This document shows positions 43,925 through 56,700 of a stretch of DNA of 64,000 nucleotides, in pieces. The notes beneath the pieces are model-generated. The model saw only the letters and a list, made by a program, of their open reading frames with translations. It had not been told where the DNA came from and did no database searches. The translations under genes and the position numbers were made by a program. The DNA is from Trichobilharzia regenti (taxonomy: Eukaryota; Platyhelminthes; Trematoda; Strigeidida; Schistosomatidae). Position 1 is the stretch's first letter. Each line of letters opens with the position of its first letter. Where the stretch lies: positions 83,586,319 through 83,650,318 of the forward strand of contig OX235264.1 of the NCBI GenBank assembly GCA_944472135.2, in the 5' to 3' direction.

Positions 43925-45684
43925 CCAGCAGTCGTGACAGATGGCAACTAGTACTTGTCATCTACTTTGACAAAAATCACAGCATTTCTCCCCTCATAGA
44001 CAAAGGTAGGCTATGCACTAACTCTGCAGACATATGTGAACTATTCAACAAAACGTCTGCAGGTAACTACCTTAAGCCCTCAGTCCAGCTATTCGGTATA
44101 CACCCTATTACTAATATGGCACAAACTCCATCTCCACTCACACCAAACCAAATTAGCACTGTTGAATTCAATGACGCTAATATTAACCAAACTATAAAAT
44201 CCCTCAAAAGTTCAAAAGGTTTCGGTACCGATGGTATATCATCCTACTTCTATAAATATGGCGGCCCTGACATTCCTCTGCTGCTGCTTAAAATATTCAC
44301 AATGTCCCTAGAAACTCAAACTTACCCTGACATATGGAAGACTACATTCATTATGCCTAAACACAAATCTGGCTCGAAAACTGAAGTCAGTAACTACCGG
44401 CCGATCAATATCTCACCTATAGCATCTAGAATTATGGAGAGACTAGTTAAAGATAACTTAATCAAACATATGCTTAGCTGCAATATTATAAGTCCGAACC
44501 AACATGGATTCCTGAAATCCAGATCGTGTTTAACGTGTCACCTAGACTTCTTCAATTTCGTAACCAGCAGTCGTTACAGACGGCAACTAGTACTTGTCAT
44601 CTACTTTGACATTTCTAAGGCATTTGACCGTGTTGACCATTTACTGCTAACAAATAAGCTGAACTCCCTAGGAATACGTGACCCATTATTAAGATGGCTT
44701 AAATCATTCGTTAACAATAGGTCCCAAATAGTTAAACTCGGATCTGCAACCTCCAAACCTAGCCCTATCACTTCTGGTGTAGTACAAGGTAGTGTCATTG
44801 GACCCCTCCTATTTACACTATACATCAGTGACATATGCGCTTGCTTCACGCACGGGAAACCATTCATCTTTGCAGATGACCTAAAAATAGCTTATACATT
44901 CCAACGTGATGACTTAGGGAACTTCGAGAATGTAGTGCAGAAGGAATTAGATAAAGTGACTGCTTGGTCGTCCTTATGGAATCTCCAATTTAACCTGAAC
45001 AAATGTGGCTGGATCTGCTTTGGCGCACCCTCAATTGACCTGAAATTAACGCTTCAATCCGCTAACCTAACCAGATTGCGAAGTGTAGTTGACCTAGGCC
45101 TGAGGTACTCTAGTGACTTGACATTCTCTGAGCAAGTAGCATCACAGACTAGAAAATCGAGGATGCTCTTAGGATGCATACTCAGGAACTTCCACGACAA
45201 TGAAGCCAAGGTAATTCTGTACAAAACATGTGTCAGACCACTACTAGAATACTGTCCATTTATTATAAGCAGCACTCGCACACGTGACAAGCTAAGGATG
45301 GAAAGTATCCAACGATATTTTACCTCAAAACTGCTTGGCTACGATTGTAAGAAAGACTACATCTCACGGTGCATGATCCTAAAACTTGACCCACTTTGGA
45401 CAAGGCGACTTATTATAAACCTAATATTCTTCTTTAAGGTCCTTCACAAAATATCATTCTCAGGTAACAGGGACATACAATTCGCACAGGAAGGTTCTTA
45501 CGATCTGCGTAACCAAACTTCCACAGTGACAACTCATTCTTTTAAGTTAACACTCCGTGAAAACTTCTTCACAGTCATGTATTCTAAAATATGGAATAGC
45601 CTGCCTATAGATATCAGAACTTGCTCTTCGGTTACAAGCTTCAATCTACTACAGCACCCAAAAGACGCACTTCAACACCCTTAG
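43925..45684 (+). pseudogene. CR1-A reverse transcriptase, 5'-truncated, with a duplicated motif and deleted C-terminus
   Basis: The open frame starts at 43846 in flanking LTR-element leader, so its first residues are not LINE. RT blocks follow: LVLVIYFDKNHS (an extra, truncated motif A), NYRPINISPIASRIMERL, YFDISKAFD, VVQGSVIGPLLF and FADDLKIA. The end differs from CR1-A at 7756. About 80 bases are missing between SVTSF and the last residues, giving a short unrelated-looking tail before the stop at 45684. There is no endonuclease, so it is non-functional despite a long open frame. Confidence 0.82.
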
Positions 45685-46820
45685 CAATCTGAAAACTATA
45701 AATAAACTAGCAGCATGGATGCATAAAGAATGAGTACGGAACATACAGGATTAGTTTACCCTTAGAAATTAGAAATAGGACCTATCCCTCATTGTAACCT
45801 TCAAACGCTTGCTGTATAAACTGTTTTGTCCAAATGACTATCCCTACCAGAACCCATCACTTATTTCTAAAACGCATCAGTCATTAGAACACTAAAACGC
45901 TCAGACTCATTAATACACATTATGACATTAAATAAACTCTAAGACTTCGCATAAATACGTGAAGACAATACAATATAGAAAAATCTTTACTTAAGTATAA
46001 TTAAGATAAACATTTATAAATGCATAATATATAAATTTCCTTTCCATGTTCACATACTTTCTCCTTCTGGTACTCTGCTACTCCTATTCATCTTCTGGTC
46101 GAGGTCGAACAACCCTGCATCTAAACTGAAATGAGGATTAATTCCAAACAGTCTATCTCATAACCACTCAAATTCCATGAACGATCCAATTCTACCATTT
46201 GAAGACGCTGGCGAACATGCTGTAAATGAGTATTCATGATCTGAAATGAAGAAGCAACTGGTTTTCAAACAGTTTTCAACATTTTTCTGAACTTACGAAT
46301 ACAGTCCGCCATGCAGACACAAATGGAGCAAATGGAGAATTCTGGAATCGACCTCGACACCACTTGATGCAGTAAAACAACTTCACATGACCTTATCTAG
46401 TTTTCGCATCCACGATCAAATTTCTTTCCTGTTATGAAACTACGATAAGACTGCTGAAAAATGGAATAAATATATCACTGATCTCAACATAATACATCAA
46501 TAATCTTTAAGCCAAGGGTGCTGTTCACAACAAAGTTATATAGGAGAATTGACTTCAAGCTTTATTTTTCCCAGATATTTGTATTACATTCATCTGATGT
46601 CTGGGTTTTTTGTTAATGCGAAGACAATATTTCTATATCTCTTTATGTGCTACACAAACAAACTATATAGCAGACTGTTCCGACTGACTTTGATGTCAGA
46701 AAGAACAACCAAACTGTAAATCCATTATACATCAAATTTTGTGTAATTTATATAATAACTTATCCATGCCTGTACAATTGGTATGTTCCTGCATAAACAG
46801 GAAGAAATATATATTATTAC
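43925..46820 (+). mobile_element. CR1-like LINE, subfamily A, second copy, rearranged 5' end
   Basis: It is inserted in the 5' LTR of copy 4. It lacks ORF1 and the endonuclease. A ~50-base piece of the RT motif A region (43925-43970) is joined directly to sequence from well upstream in the RT, after which the RT runs on in the normal order. The 3' UTR (45685-46820) has no Merlin insertion, ends atatattattac, and provides the empty site for Merlin B. Confidence 0.82.
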
Positions 46821-47222
46821 AACTGTCAATGTCCAACTCTTGCCAGGCTGGACCTCACGCTGTCCCCCAAAGACTTTCAGAAACACTTTGTAATAACCAA
46901 CGCGAAAAACCAGAACACTGATTGGCGACTCAAGAATTCTTTATTCTTACGCCAACATGTAATAATAATAATAATAATAATTTTATTTTCATATAAACAT
47001 AAATTTACATGTAGCCAACAATAAGGTCATTGCACACAAAGTCTAAGAATAAATGTTATAACAATAAATCACGATAATACTTTTCATAGTTTTTATTCTT
47101 CCTCTGAACAGCGAATGATGAGAGGATGACTTCTGGATTGATGACTCCTGCGAAAATTATGGAGGAGTTGAGTTTGAGCAAACAACCATGAATTGATCGT
47201 TCAATCTTCAACTACATTGGCA
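46821..47222 (-). repeat. 5' LTR of copy 4 (larger piece), with a small LINE-end insertion
   Basis: On the minus strand it starts TGCCAATGTAG at 47222 and follows the LTR to 46823, where CR1-A cut it. The remaining ~20 bases of the LTR lie at 43905-43924. A ~50-bp insertion at 46961-47010 adds to its length. Confidence 0.78.
46961..47010 (-). mobile_element. Extremely 5'-truncated CR1 3' end (~50 bp)
   Basis: On the minus strand it reads catgtaaatttatgtttat, then atgaaaataaaatt, then seven ATT repeats. It equals the last bases of the CR1-B/C 3' ends (31878-31919, 51667-51716). The uninterrupted LTR reads ccaacatgtagccaac; here acatgt stands on both sides (46955-46960, 47007-47012). Confidence 0.82.
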
Positions 47223-48304
47223 CCAATAGTTGTGACCTAACCTGGCCAACTAATGATATTCCTGACACAAAACTGGTAACTGATTAATACGACATCCACG
47301 GGAATGATAGAGTGGACAAAAGGGGAGGTATGTGTCTAATGCAAACCTCTAAATCCACTGATTCTAGTACGTTTACTAATCGAGCTATCGATAAACTCCC
47401 AAAATCTAAGTTGGACGGCCTCCTCATGTCAGCCGGCCATGATGGATTGCACTTCCCTTATCGTTCGTTTACGCATCGGTTTATTCGTATATCCTGCAGT
47501 TGTTCACAACTTATCTTGATGCATATTGTCCACAAATGCTGCGCTTCACCTCATTTTTGTTTGCATCGCTGTTGAAATCAATTTCTTCGTTTGTTTCGAA
47601 AGATTTATCACCAGGCCAGTTCATTCATTTCATTGTAATAGTTTCATACGTTCCTCTCATGCGTGGTTACAGTGTTTTAGTTGTTTTCCGGCTGTTTGAG
47701 GAATAGTACTGTGTATAAGTTATGGAAATTGTGCACATGAACATGTTCGTTTGACAGAAGCTGTTGTTTTCACTTCATTTGTTGGCTGCCATTATTGTTG
47801 CTAGCTCAATTTGTTAATTTAAAAGTAGAAATCTGGAAAAAAACAATGTCTTTCACATTCATGTTTATGGAATGCAGCAGTCTACGAGTAAATCTGGTGA
47901 GGAGAGCACTGTCAAATTTGATACTAGTAAGGCTTTCGGTGGTAACATTAAACCTTGAGAATTTAGAACCTAGGTTGAAGTTGAAAAAGACTTGAAGCTT
48001 TTTGAGAAGATGAATATGCAATCTGTGTGTCTGTTGTCAGTTAAAAAGTCATATATTGTGGAAGAACCTAAATTAAACAAGGATGAGAAACAAATGGAGT
48101 ATGAATACGTGATGTTTGCATGTTTTTGTGAGCAAAAAGAAATCGGAAGGCAATCAGAAACCTCAAAGATTAAGTGTCACCCATGGTTGTTAATGTCTAG
48201 TGTACTAGATCCAAATACATGAACTACAACTGTCTGTAGTTAAGCCAATGTTATCGGCCATTCAATATGCCTCAAACCAATTTAAAAAGGGGATAACATA
48301 TGTA
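47223..48304 (+). other. Relics: possible LINE endonuclease fragment and possible MULE-like fragment
   Basis: At 47295-47380 a frame reads DIHGNDRVDKRGGMCL, which resembles the loop before the GGG motif of LINE-type endonucleases. At 47990-48190 a frame with YEYVMFACFCEQKEIGRQS resembles the FAR1/FLYWCH-like N-terminal part of MULE-type transposases. Both are short, frameshifted and uncertain. Nothing else is recognised in this 1.1 kb. Confidence 0.3.
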
Positions 48305-48495
48305 TGCGTCGGTGGCACAGTGGTTACAACTCTCGCCGACCTTGCACGTGGTCTGGGGTTCGAGCCCTCGCCGGCGCACGCCTGATATCTATGGTCGGCC
48401 TGCGAATTTTAGGCTACCGATATCCACGCTGAAAATTCCATACTTGTACCAAAAAAACACAGTGTGGAATCAAGCTGTAATAAAAAAAATTTAAA
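48305..48495 (+). repeat. tRNA-derived SINE (type B), sense copy
   Basis: The head is tGCGTCGG, then TGGCACAGTGGTTA, GGTTCGAGCC and CCGGCGCA, again with a near-perfect acceptor-like pairing, A and B boxes and no proper anticodon arm. The body and the tail taataaaaaaaattt end near 48495. It is the same family as 26505-26699 in the opposite orientation, with about 15% differences. Confidence 0.8.
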
Positions 48496-48635
48496 TCAAA
48501 TGATGGTCTGGTGAGTGTACGAATTATCTTAATTAAGGACTAAACTTTAATTTACGGGAATAGCGATTCGGATTGTGGTCCAAAATCGATGGCCTTTATG
48601 ATGTTACGACAAGCTAAGAAGCTGATTATCATTAC

Positions 48636-49803
48636 TTGCCACTTAGATTATTTTGACTACATCACACAAAGCATTGATAATGGGCGTTCGGTAACAACAT
48701 TGTTTCTTGACGTTAGCAAGGCCTTTGATAAAGTCCCACATATCAGACTCCTAACAAAACTCCAATCCTACGGAATAACCGGAAATCTTCACAAATGGAT
48801 AAGTTCTTTTCTCACAGAAAGAGAGCAATTAGTCAAAATCAACCACCAGTTGTCTTCCTCAAAGCCGATAACCAGTGGTGTAATACAAGGTAGTGTTCTT
48901 GGCCCTATTCTATTCCTCTTATTTATAAATGACATAGTCTCTGTAATCAAGTATGGCAAGCCATACCTTTTTGCAGATGATCTCAAGATAGTATATGATT
49001 ATGGGTACGGTGATATGAGCGTCGAAAGCAAGATCCAACAAGACTTAAATGATCTAGGCGATTGGAGCGAAAAGTGGCAACTGACTTTCAACCCAGACAA
49101 GTGCGGTATAACCCACCTTGGACGCTGGAAACCGATAATGTGCCTATACATGTACGGTAAGCTCCTGTCAAAACTGAACACAGTCACAGACCTCGGGATA
49201 ACATACTCAGATTTATCCTTTTCCGATCACGCAAATAAGGTTGTATCTGACTGTAAACGACTTACTGGCTTTGTACTGCGTAACTTCTACACCCAAGAAG
49301 CAAGATTAGCTATATATAGGACATGTATCCGTCCCAAACTTGAATATTGTGCTCTCCTATTTAGTAACCTCAGGACTGTAGACAGAAAAAAAATCGAAAG
49401 TGTCCAGAGATTCCTCACGAAACGCATAATAGGGTTCGACCAACAAGTGGAATATGTTGACAGGTGTGTACGTCTGAAATTAGAGCCTCTGTGGTTAAGG
49501 AGAGTGAAGTGCAACCTATTTCTACTCTTCAAAGTCATTAGGAAACACTGCTACAGTAACTCATCCATAACTTGGGAAAATATTAAATCATATCAGCTGC
49601 GAAACCACGACTACCTTGTCAAGGTGGCTACCCACAGAAAATCCATTAGGGCAAACTTTTTCACCATAAAATATTGCACTCTTTGGAACCAACTACCACC
49701 TGAAATAAGATGTTGTGAAAACCCTGATGGGTTCAAACGGAGCCTAGAAAGACACTTTAACATGTCCACCCTAGCTCGTCTAAAAGACCACAACTGTTGG
49801 TAG
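48636..49803 (+). pseudogene. CR1-C reverse transcriptase C-terminal half, open frame
   Basis: The open frame (from a Met at 48589 in flanking DNA) covers LFLDVSKAFDKV, VIQGSVLGPILF, LFADDLKIV, then the C-terminal domain (YVDRCVRLKLEPLWLRR, ending STLARLKDHNCW). The endonuclease and the first RT motifs are missing, so no functional enzyme is encoded even though the frame is intact. It is the reference showing where the copy at 27133-30022 is frameshifted. Confidence 0.83.
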
Positions 49804-51716
49804 AACGGAAATTGAAGGCCAGTCCAGTCTTCAGTATAGTCACATACGTATATCTCGACTCTAATACTCACGCAGCGAACGTTAACTAATTTACTGATTT
49901 CTATTCTCTATAATTTTCACTAAGTTGTGTTGGTGAAAGTAACACTGGAAATAATTGTAATAGCATCCACACCTTTTAACGTTTTACATATGTATATACT
50001 AATATAACAATACTTATTAATCATGCATGTTCAACTCTTAAATTAGATGGATATTAAAATACTTAAAATATTTATGCATCAAATGTTCTCTTGCTTTACC
50101 ACGCTTGTTTCCCTTATAACACTCAATTATTGAACCTAGTGTAATATTTGATATACGAACTATATTATTGATTATACTCTTATCATATATGGTTTGATTT
50201 ACTCTACGGCTCCCTGTAGACTAACCACCATTCTTCAGTATACACACACTGCAGTATTGTTAAAAAACGCCAAAATTTCGTTGGTTCTGTGTTAATATCT
50301 TTTTATAATATGTCTAGACACGTTACTTTGCAATGTCAGATGTTTACTATATATAAGACTGTCATGAAAATTTAGTACACTAAGTCCTGCCAACCGACCT
50401 TACCTTCAGTCCATACTACCTAAATTGAACCTTAACTATAGTATTCTGCTAAATCTTGCTCCACTATTCACAATACCTATTCGTTTTACTCTTTAAGGTT
50501 TTAACTTCTTATAAAGTAATCTGTTCATCAGGATGCATGCACACATATATAATATGTTCGTAAAGATGTACGTGGAGACCTATTGGAAGCACTCATTAAG
50601 AAAGCTAGGGAGATGGAATATGGGGTACGAACATGTCTGGTACCAAGCAATATATTTGCGGTAGCCATAATAATCATAGTCTCAGAGCTTAACATCAAAA
50701 AAGGAGGGAGGGTGGCGTTAGCTGATCAGTAGATATGGTGGTGGTCACTAAGGTGAATCGCCCCATTCTGCAGGAACAGCAATATACAAATTAAAGGCTC
50801 GAGATATTTCTGATTTTTATGAGGGCTTAGATCTTTATCTTGAAAAAGATAATAGTGAACGCCTTGACAGATAATGCTTCTACCTTTAAATATATACCAT
50901 TCGCTCAGCCTATTGTTGAGATGCGACCACGTGGGATCTGCACAGATTTATGGGGCATCTTATGAATTAACTTGCTATCCATTGTCAGATCTTTAAATAC
51001 CACTTCACAATATCTTGTCTCACTTATTTTCTAATAACGTCTTTACTTGATTCTCATTATATTCCATTAAACCTAACATTTTATAGCTCTTTATGAATTT
51101 GATTCGACTTATTCTATTCCTATTCTCTGGAGGGTACGGTTGTGCACCAAATAGAAAAAAAGACATGAAATAAAGACAACTGGCTTGAAAATAATTGTAT
51201 TAAAGCCAAAAGTGAACGCATGATAGTATAAAATATATTGGTTTCATTATACATTGCAAATGAACGTTGTCGGCCTAAGGATTAATTACTTCCCCATTCT
51301 GTTTTCTATATAAATGTGTTTATTAATGATATATTTCACTCACTTAATCTATTACACTTTAATGTTACACCACAGCACTTTAATTTTTCTAAAACAGCTT
51401 CCAATTCCTTGTAAACGTTGTACTTACCTCAATATTGGTTGATTATCGTATGCCTACAACCACGGGATGAAAACGAAACGAAGTCGATTTTCCCGCTCAA
51501 CCTGGAGGACAATTGTACAATTCAATAACTATACAGCCTAGTTCAGACAATGTGTATTTATATATATATCAAATATTTAACTGTTGAAACATTATTAACT
51601 TGTAGACAATTTAAGATTTGACATTATATCATCCTTGATCGTGCCTGTAAAAATGGCATGCATTTTCATGTAAATTTATGTTTATATGAAAATAAATTAT
51701 TATTATTATTATTATT
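48636..51716 (+). mobile_element. CR1-like LINE, subfamily C, 5'-truncated in the RT
   Basis: It starts at ITCHLDYFDYIT of the RT and is nearly identical to 28851-31919 from there on, including the 3' UTR. It ends in nine or so ATT repeats (to 51716). The bases missing from the first copy at 29371 are present here. This insertion ends about 940 bases upstream of the PLP/M6 gene start. Confidence 0.87.
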
Positions 51717-52653
51717 ATTATAATAATACTATACACTGAATTAATATACCAAGTGAAACAGTGAGGAGAATTAAACGTGTAATTAACTTCTCCACTCAGT
51801 GAGCCTGCAGCAAACATGACATCCGCCTACATATGTCAGACTAGCAGTCGGCTGGGCACAAAATGGCACAATATTAATAAAATTGAGATATCTTTATACA
51901 TTCATTCCACATAACCCATATTTCACTGCAACAGTCAGTGCAAATATATATTAAATACACTTACAATTAACCTCTCAACTTATGATCGATAATTGCAGTC
52001 CAAACACATACGGTGAAAGACACATCTACATGATAACTTCTGTTTGCACTTACAGGTGATCTCCATGTACTGATAGCATTCACTTTCCAAATAGTACTGT
52101 TATTTACACGAAAACAGCTACTTCAGTATCGTGAGACGTGAAGTCTTCATTGAATGATACTATTCCGAAAGGTGAAGCTCCTGCATAAAGTAGACTATTT
52201 GTGTTAGTGAAATCACCCTCCGACTATACTATCATGCTCATGATGGAAATATTTCGACACAGTTCACCTGAAACACTAATCATTGCAACCAATATGATAT
52301 GAGTGTGTCGCAGTCAGATCATATGACGCGGACACCATTACTAGTCAGCAAATGAGAATTCCCATCAATCCAGAAAACATATAACGCAAATTTATTAAAA
52401 CGTATTGACAAACAACTTCTTTGAAGCTAAGTTTCAACCAACGCGACGTATAAGTCCAGTCCAACTTTTTCATTTAATATATTGGACATATGTTTACCCC
52501 GCCATATTCACTTCCTGTGTGTCAAGGCCACAGGATATGGTTTTGTTTGCATCGTCGGACCACATGAATAGTTATTTAGTAATATCTCCTTAACTGAAGG
52601 TATAATGAAAGCTTATTCAAAAACATAATCAGTTGCAAACGATTATTATTAGC
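51717..52653. other. Upstream region of the PLP/M6 gene
   Basis: No frame or repeat was recognised in these ~940 bases between the CR1-C end and the predicted start codon. The region should hold the promoter and 5' UTR of the following gene. I could not pick out a TATA box or initiator with any confidence. Confidence 0.4.
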
Positions 52654-53686
52654 ATGGGTAATTAAATGTATTTTCTAAACGCATTTCTCCTAGATGGTTG
52701 TCTAGAACGAATACCATTTGTTTCATTAATCGCTCTACTTTTGGTGGTGTGTGGATCGGGGATCATGTGTGGCACAAATTTTGAGGCTCTTAAACGTATC
52801 GACGATTTCTTTGAAGATAGATTTTATCCAATTGATGAGTAAGATTGCAATGTTTAGAAGTCGTTTTCAAGTGTTTAATGTGGTGTTATATCTTTCTTTG
52901 ATAGCTTGACAGATTAAATGACTTCAAGAGCACTTTTACTAGTATACGAAACCAACAAGTAGATAAATTAAGCAGGTTGTTGAAAAACAAATGGTTACAG
53001 GTTCATAGTGGCCATATGGTAAATTCCTCTTCCCTTCCAAAATACTAACAACCACGTGCAAAACTAAAGGTCTCTAGTGCATAATGGTTTCTGGATTTAC
53101 TATGGGAAATTAGCAGATGCTACGTGTTATATTGGAACCTTTGTAGGTGTCGGGTGTCTTAACGTTTTCTGCGACACATGATTTATATATATATATATAT
53201 ATATATATACCATTAGTAAATCAGGTTATTTTTCTGTCTGCAGGCCTCAAGTCTTCCGAACATTGGGTATCATGGTTTGTGTTCTAACAATGGTCCTCAG
53301 CATTGCCAGTGTCATTGTAGGAACAGTAACAACGGGCGACACACGTTCTAAAGTCTATTCCGATAAACACTGTGTTATGTGCGGTCATCGTTCGTCGCGT
53401 CTTGTAAGTCTATTTGATTATTGGTATAATTGATGTCACTTTACGCTGTTTCCCGCATAGTTTGTTTCTACATATGACAGGAGTTTTGTTACAGTTAAAT
53501 TTTACATTACTGATATATTCATTTAACTTGGTTTTGTAGTGTAATTTTACTCAAAATAAGTTGGTTTTAATTTAGCTGTTAGATACTTCTGTTTCAGTGA
53601 AGCAAAAGGACTCGTTTAGACATTTAGGGGATAAAAGGATTGAGCCAAAAAATATGTACTATTAGACTTATCCACGGTTTCGTTCA

Positions 53687-53727
<41 letters not shown>

Positions 53728-56700
53728 GTCAATAAAAATATATTGGAATACAAACTTTTAGTCCTGGTTTTATGTTAAAAATGTTTTCAGAGCGGTTCAT
53801 GTATTCATTCTTATATTTTCCTGTGATTCGTTAAGAGGTGGTTTTGCGGAGTTTGCACCTGTCTATACATCTCAACTTCCTCGGTGTCAGATAGATTATG
53901 TGACAGATTTGAAGTGTTTAAGATTCGCCCCGAAGTCAAAATCAGTGACTATCGTGCTGCAGCTTTCCCATTCTTGTCGTGAATGATAAAAAGTGACGGA
54001 TACTTTTGAATGGGCTTCATTAGAATGCAAATGCATGTATATTTTTATATTGTTCTATTAATTTTTACGGGATGTTTGTCGGTTTCATGACGTACCACTA
54101 TTGCGTATAGCTAAGTAAGTAAATACTCTAGTTTTACGGTGTAAAAAAATTATTTATCTGTTTACTTTTCTCAGTCATATTTTATTTGACGTTTCTCTGT
54201 TTCTTTTCTGAATTACATTTACAGTTGTTACTTCTGGCTTATTCAGCCACATTGGTTTGGCTTTTTCTTTTCATTGCTTTGGCTGTACCGGTTTTTCTTT
54301 GGGCAATGATACACGTGGTTTGCAGAGAAGAGACAGATTACTGGCGAAATATTAGTGCTGATAAAGACGAAAGAGAATTTACCTATACATTCAACCTCAC
54401 TCATTATGGTATGTCTTTTGTTTTAAGGGTTTTCTCAGTTGTTCACAAATACTTTTCCATTCTCTACATTTATCAAAGCGTACTCAGTAGCCGGGATCAG
54501 GAATGCATTAGTAGGTATAATGTTGGTATAAAGGTCCAGTTAGGAAGTGTCAAATACTCAGGGTGGAATTAAAGTAAGTCTGATGTCGATTGCATCACAA
54601 GCATTGACAACAGTTTGAAAAGGTAATTCATGTATACATGAAATGTTGATCAGTCTTTCTTTGTCTAACCTGAGACAGACGATTATCAAGTACTGATGAA
54701 GTTATTGTTTACCTAGTTATACCTACTAGTTCATTTTAATTCATACTTTACACTAGATAATGTAATATGCCGCCCATGTATTCATAACTGTAGAGCTGTA
54801 AAATTGTTATTATAAGCAGTTATTCGTCCTAATTACTCTTCCTTTGAATAATTTTCACGGGTGTTTAGAACTTGCATACACGGAGCGTTCAATCATTAGT
54901 GTGAGGTATTCATAGAATATTACTAGTATTTTTTCCGTGAGAATTCCACAACTATATTCTCTTTTATATTGGTGAATAATTACAGTCGTCACTGTATTCC
55001 ATTAACGTACATCAAGTGTTTCAAATCATTTTAGTTGATATAGACCGTTACAATAAGTTGTTGTAATATTTTATTACAAATGGCAAGTGATATTGCTTTT
55101 AAAATATTTTTTAGGCCTTTATCGCCGACCATTGGATACTAGCTTATGGAATGAATACGTGAATTCACCAAGTGCATTTACGCAACTTTGTCAAGAGGTG
55201 AGTCCCATAGGTAGATGTCGTTACCTCCTTCTCATTTAGTTATAATTACATGATAATGTTAAATTATTATTTTAGAGTTTTTCTATGGTTTGGTTTGTAA
55301 GGGTTAGTTATGTTTTTACGAGTTGATCACGGATTGAGTCGTTAAATAGTTATCTATTAAAAATAATTGTTATGGAGTTAGCTATCATCAATGAAGACAC
55401 TTGGCTTCCGATCATTAAATCACAAGTCAGATAGATAGGTTTACGTAGAACATTCCAAAGGAGTACATCGCTGTGAGTTGTTGCATTTCAGAATATATGA
55501 AAAACATGAGAAAAGAGACAAAAGCCACATCACTTTGTCAGGAAGCAGACTCTTATCCCAAAAGTTTCTTTCTTAGCGTAGAGTAGTGTGGGACTGACAT
55601 CTATGCTGTACCTTCGTTAGATACTGTGTAACCATCAATGGTGATACATGTTTCGAAGCTCTGGTAGACATTTAACAGTCTCATGGAGACCAATCAGTTC
55701 ATATTAACTGATACGTTCCTTCAAATGTATCGAATAGCAATGCATTCACCCATGTTTTTACACATTCTTAAATGAGTTAGTTAGGCGTAAAAAGTATGCT
55801 AATTTTTTGTTCTTTGACTTCAAAATATATATCTTTTCTCGTTAGTTATCCTCCATTCACTGAATTTGTAAAATTTTAGTCATAGAGTCTAACTGATGCT
55901 TGTAAATATTATACTACAGTCTGGTAGTAAGACAACATTTCATCTTCCTACGAAAAACCATTTCTAGTTTTGCCTACTTTGCAATATTGTAACTTTTATG
56001 TATCAATTTTAGATTTCTACTATTGGACCACTATTTGCAAGTGCTTTGATCGCATCCTTCTTGGTTATTCTAGGTTTGGTGAGTTGCACCGCATTCCGAT
56101 CTTTAATTTTATGGTTGTAATTCGAATGGCTTTTTTTACTTTTTGACGTCTTGTTTAATTTATTACGTTGTTTCTTATTCATTTGTTTGTGTCACCAAAG
56201 ATGTGGGAAAAGCAGATTTTTTTATATCCATGCTCCTTGTTAACACCAGTTAATCTGGACTTCCAGTTGGGCTGTCTTATTTCGACAGTTGTAACTTTTC
56301 TGTATTAATAAGAACGGCTTTGTCATTGAGCACAAATTTACGGAAACAGCATTTGACGCCTAATGTGAAGTGGAGAACTAATGAATTATAAACATTTGTT
56401 AGTAGGTAGGACATCCGCTGTTATAAAAGAGGTTGGAAATAAACAGTTGTGGATTACCTAGATCCAGCCGCTCAGGAGGTACAGAATCGGATTCAGGCCG
56501 ACGCACTTCTAAACCTCACCTTGTTTACTAGGTAGTAGCAAGATCAGGAAAAAGAAGGAAGGGTGGTGTAATGGTAGCTGATTGACCCTATAAATAACCA
56601 CCGCTTGAAGATATATTTCGCTCGGTACTTAAGGAATTATAAATGTTCAGTTTGATCATGTTGGGCGTAGAGTGGTAGGTAAGTGAAGAAAGCCGATCTA

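Larger units (their letters stand above)
37815..47222 (-). mobile_element. Gag-only LTR retrotransposon, copy 4 (minus), twice interrupted
   Basis: On the minus strand the pieces are: 5' LTR (47222-46821, resuming at 43924-43905), leader and decayed gag (43904-41731), 3' internal part (39498-38183) and 3' LTR (38182-37815). CR1-A (43925-46820) splits the 5' LTR, and CR1-D (39499-41730) splits the gag near its C-terminal hydrophobic segment. The gag is old and frameshifted. The 3' internal part is very close to that of copy 1 (3762-5077), which suggests a mosaic history. No outer target duplication is recognisable. Confidence 0.75.

Noticed and set aside
43846..45684. A complete 612-aa reverse transcriptase gene
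   Set aside because: The start lies in LTR-element leader, motif A is duplicated, the endonuclease is absent and the C-terminus is deleted. It is a truncated LINE copy.
53184..53725. TA-rich stretches as origin or promoter
   Set aside because: They are simple (TA)n microsatellites inside introns, with no other signal.
54186..54572. 128-aa single-exon gene
   Set aside because: It is exon 4 of the PLP/M6 gene read through its splice sites into both introns.
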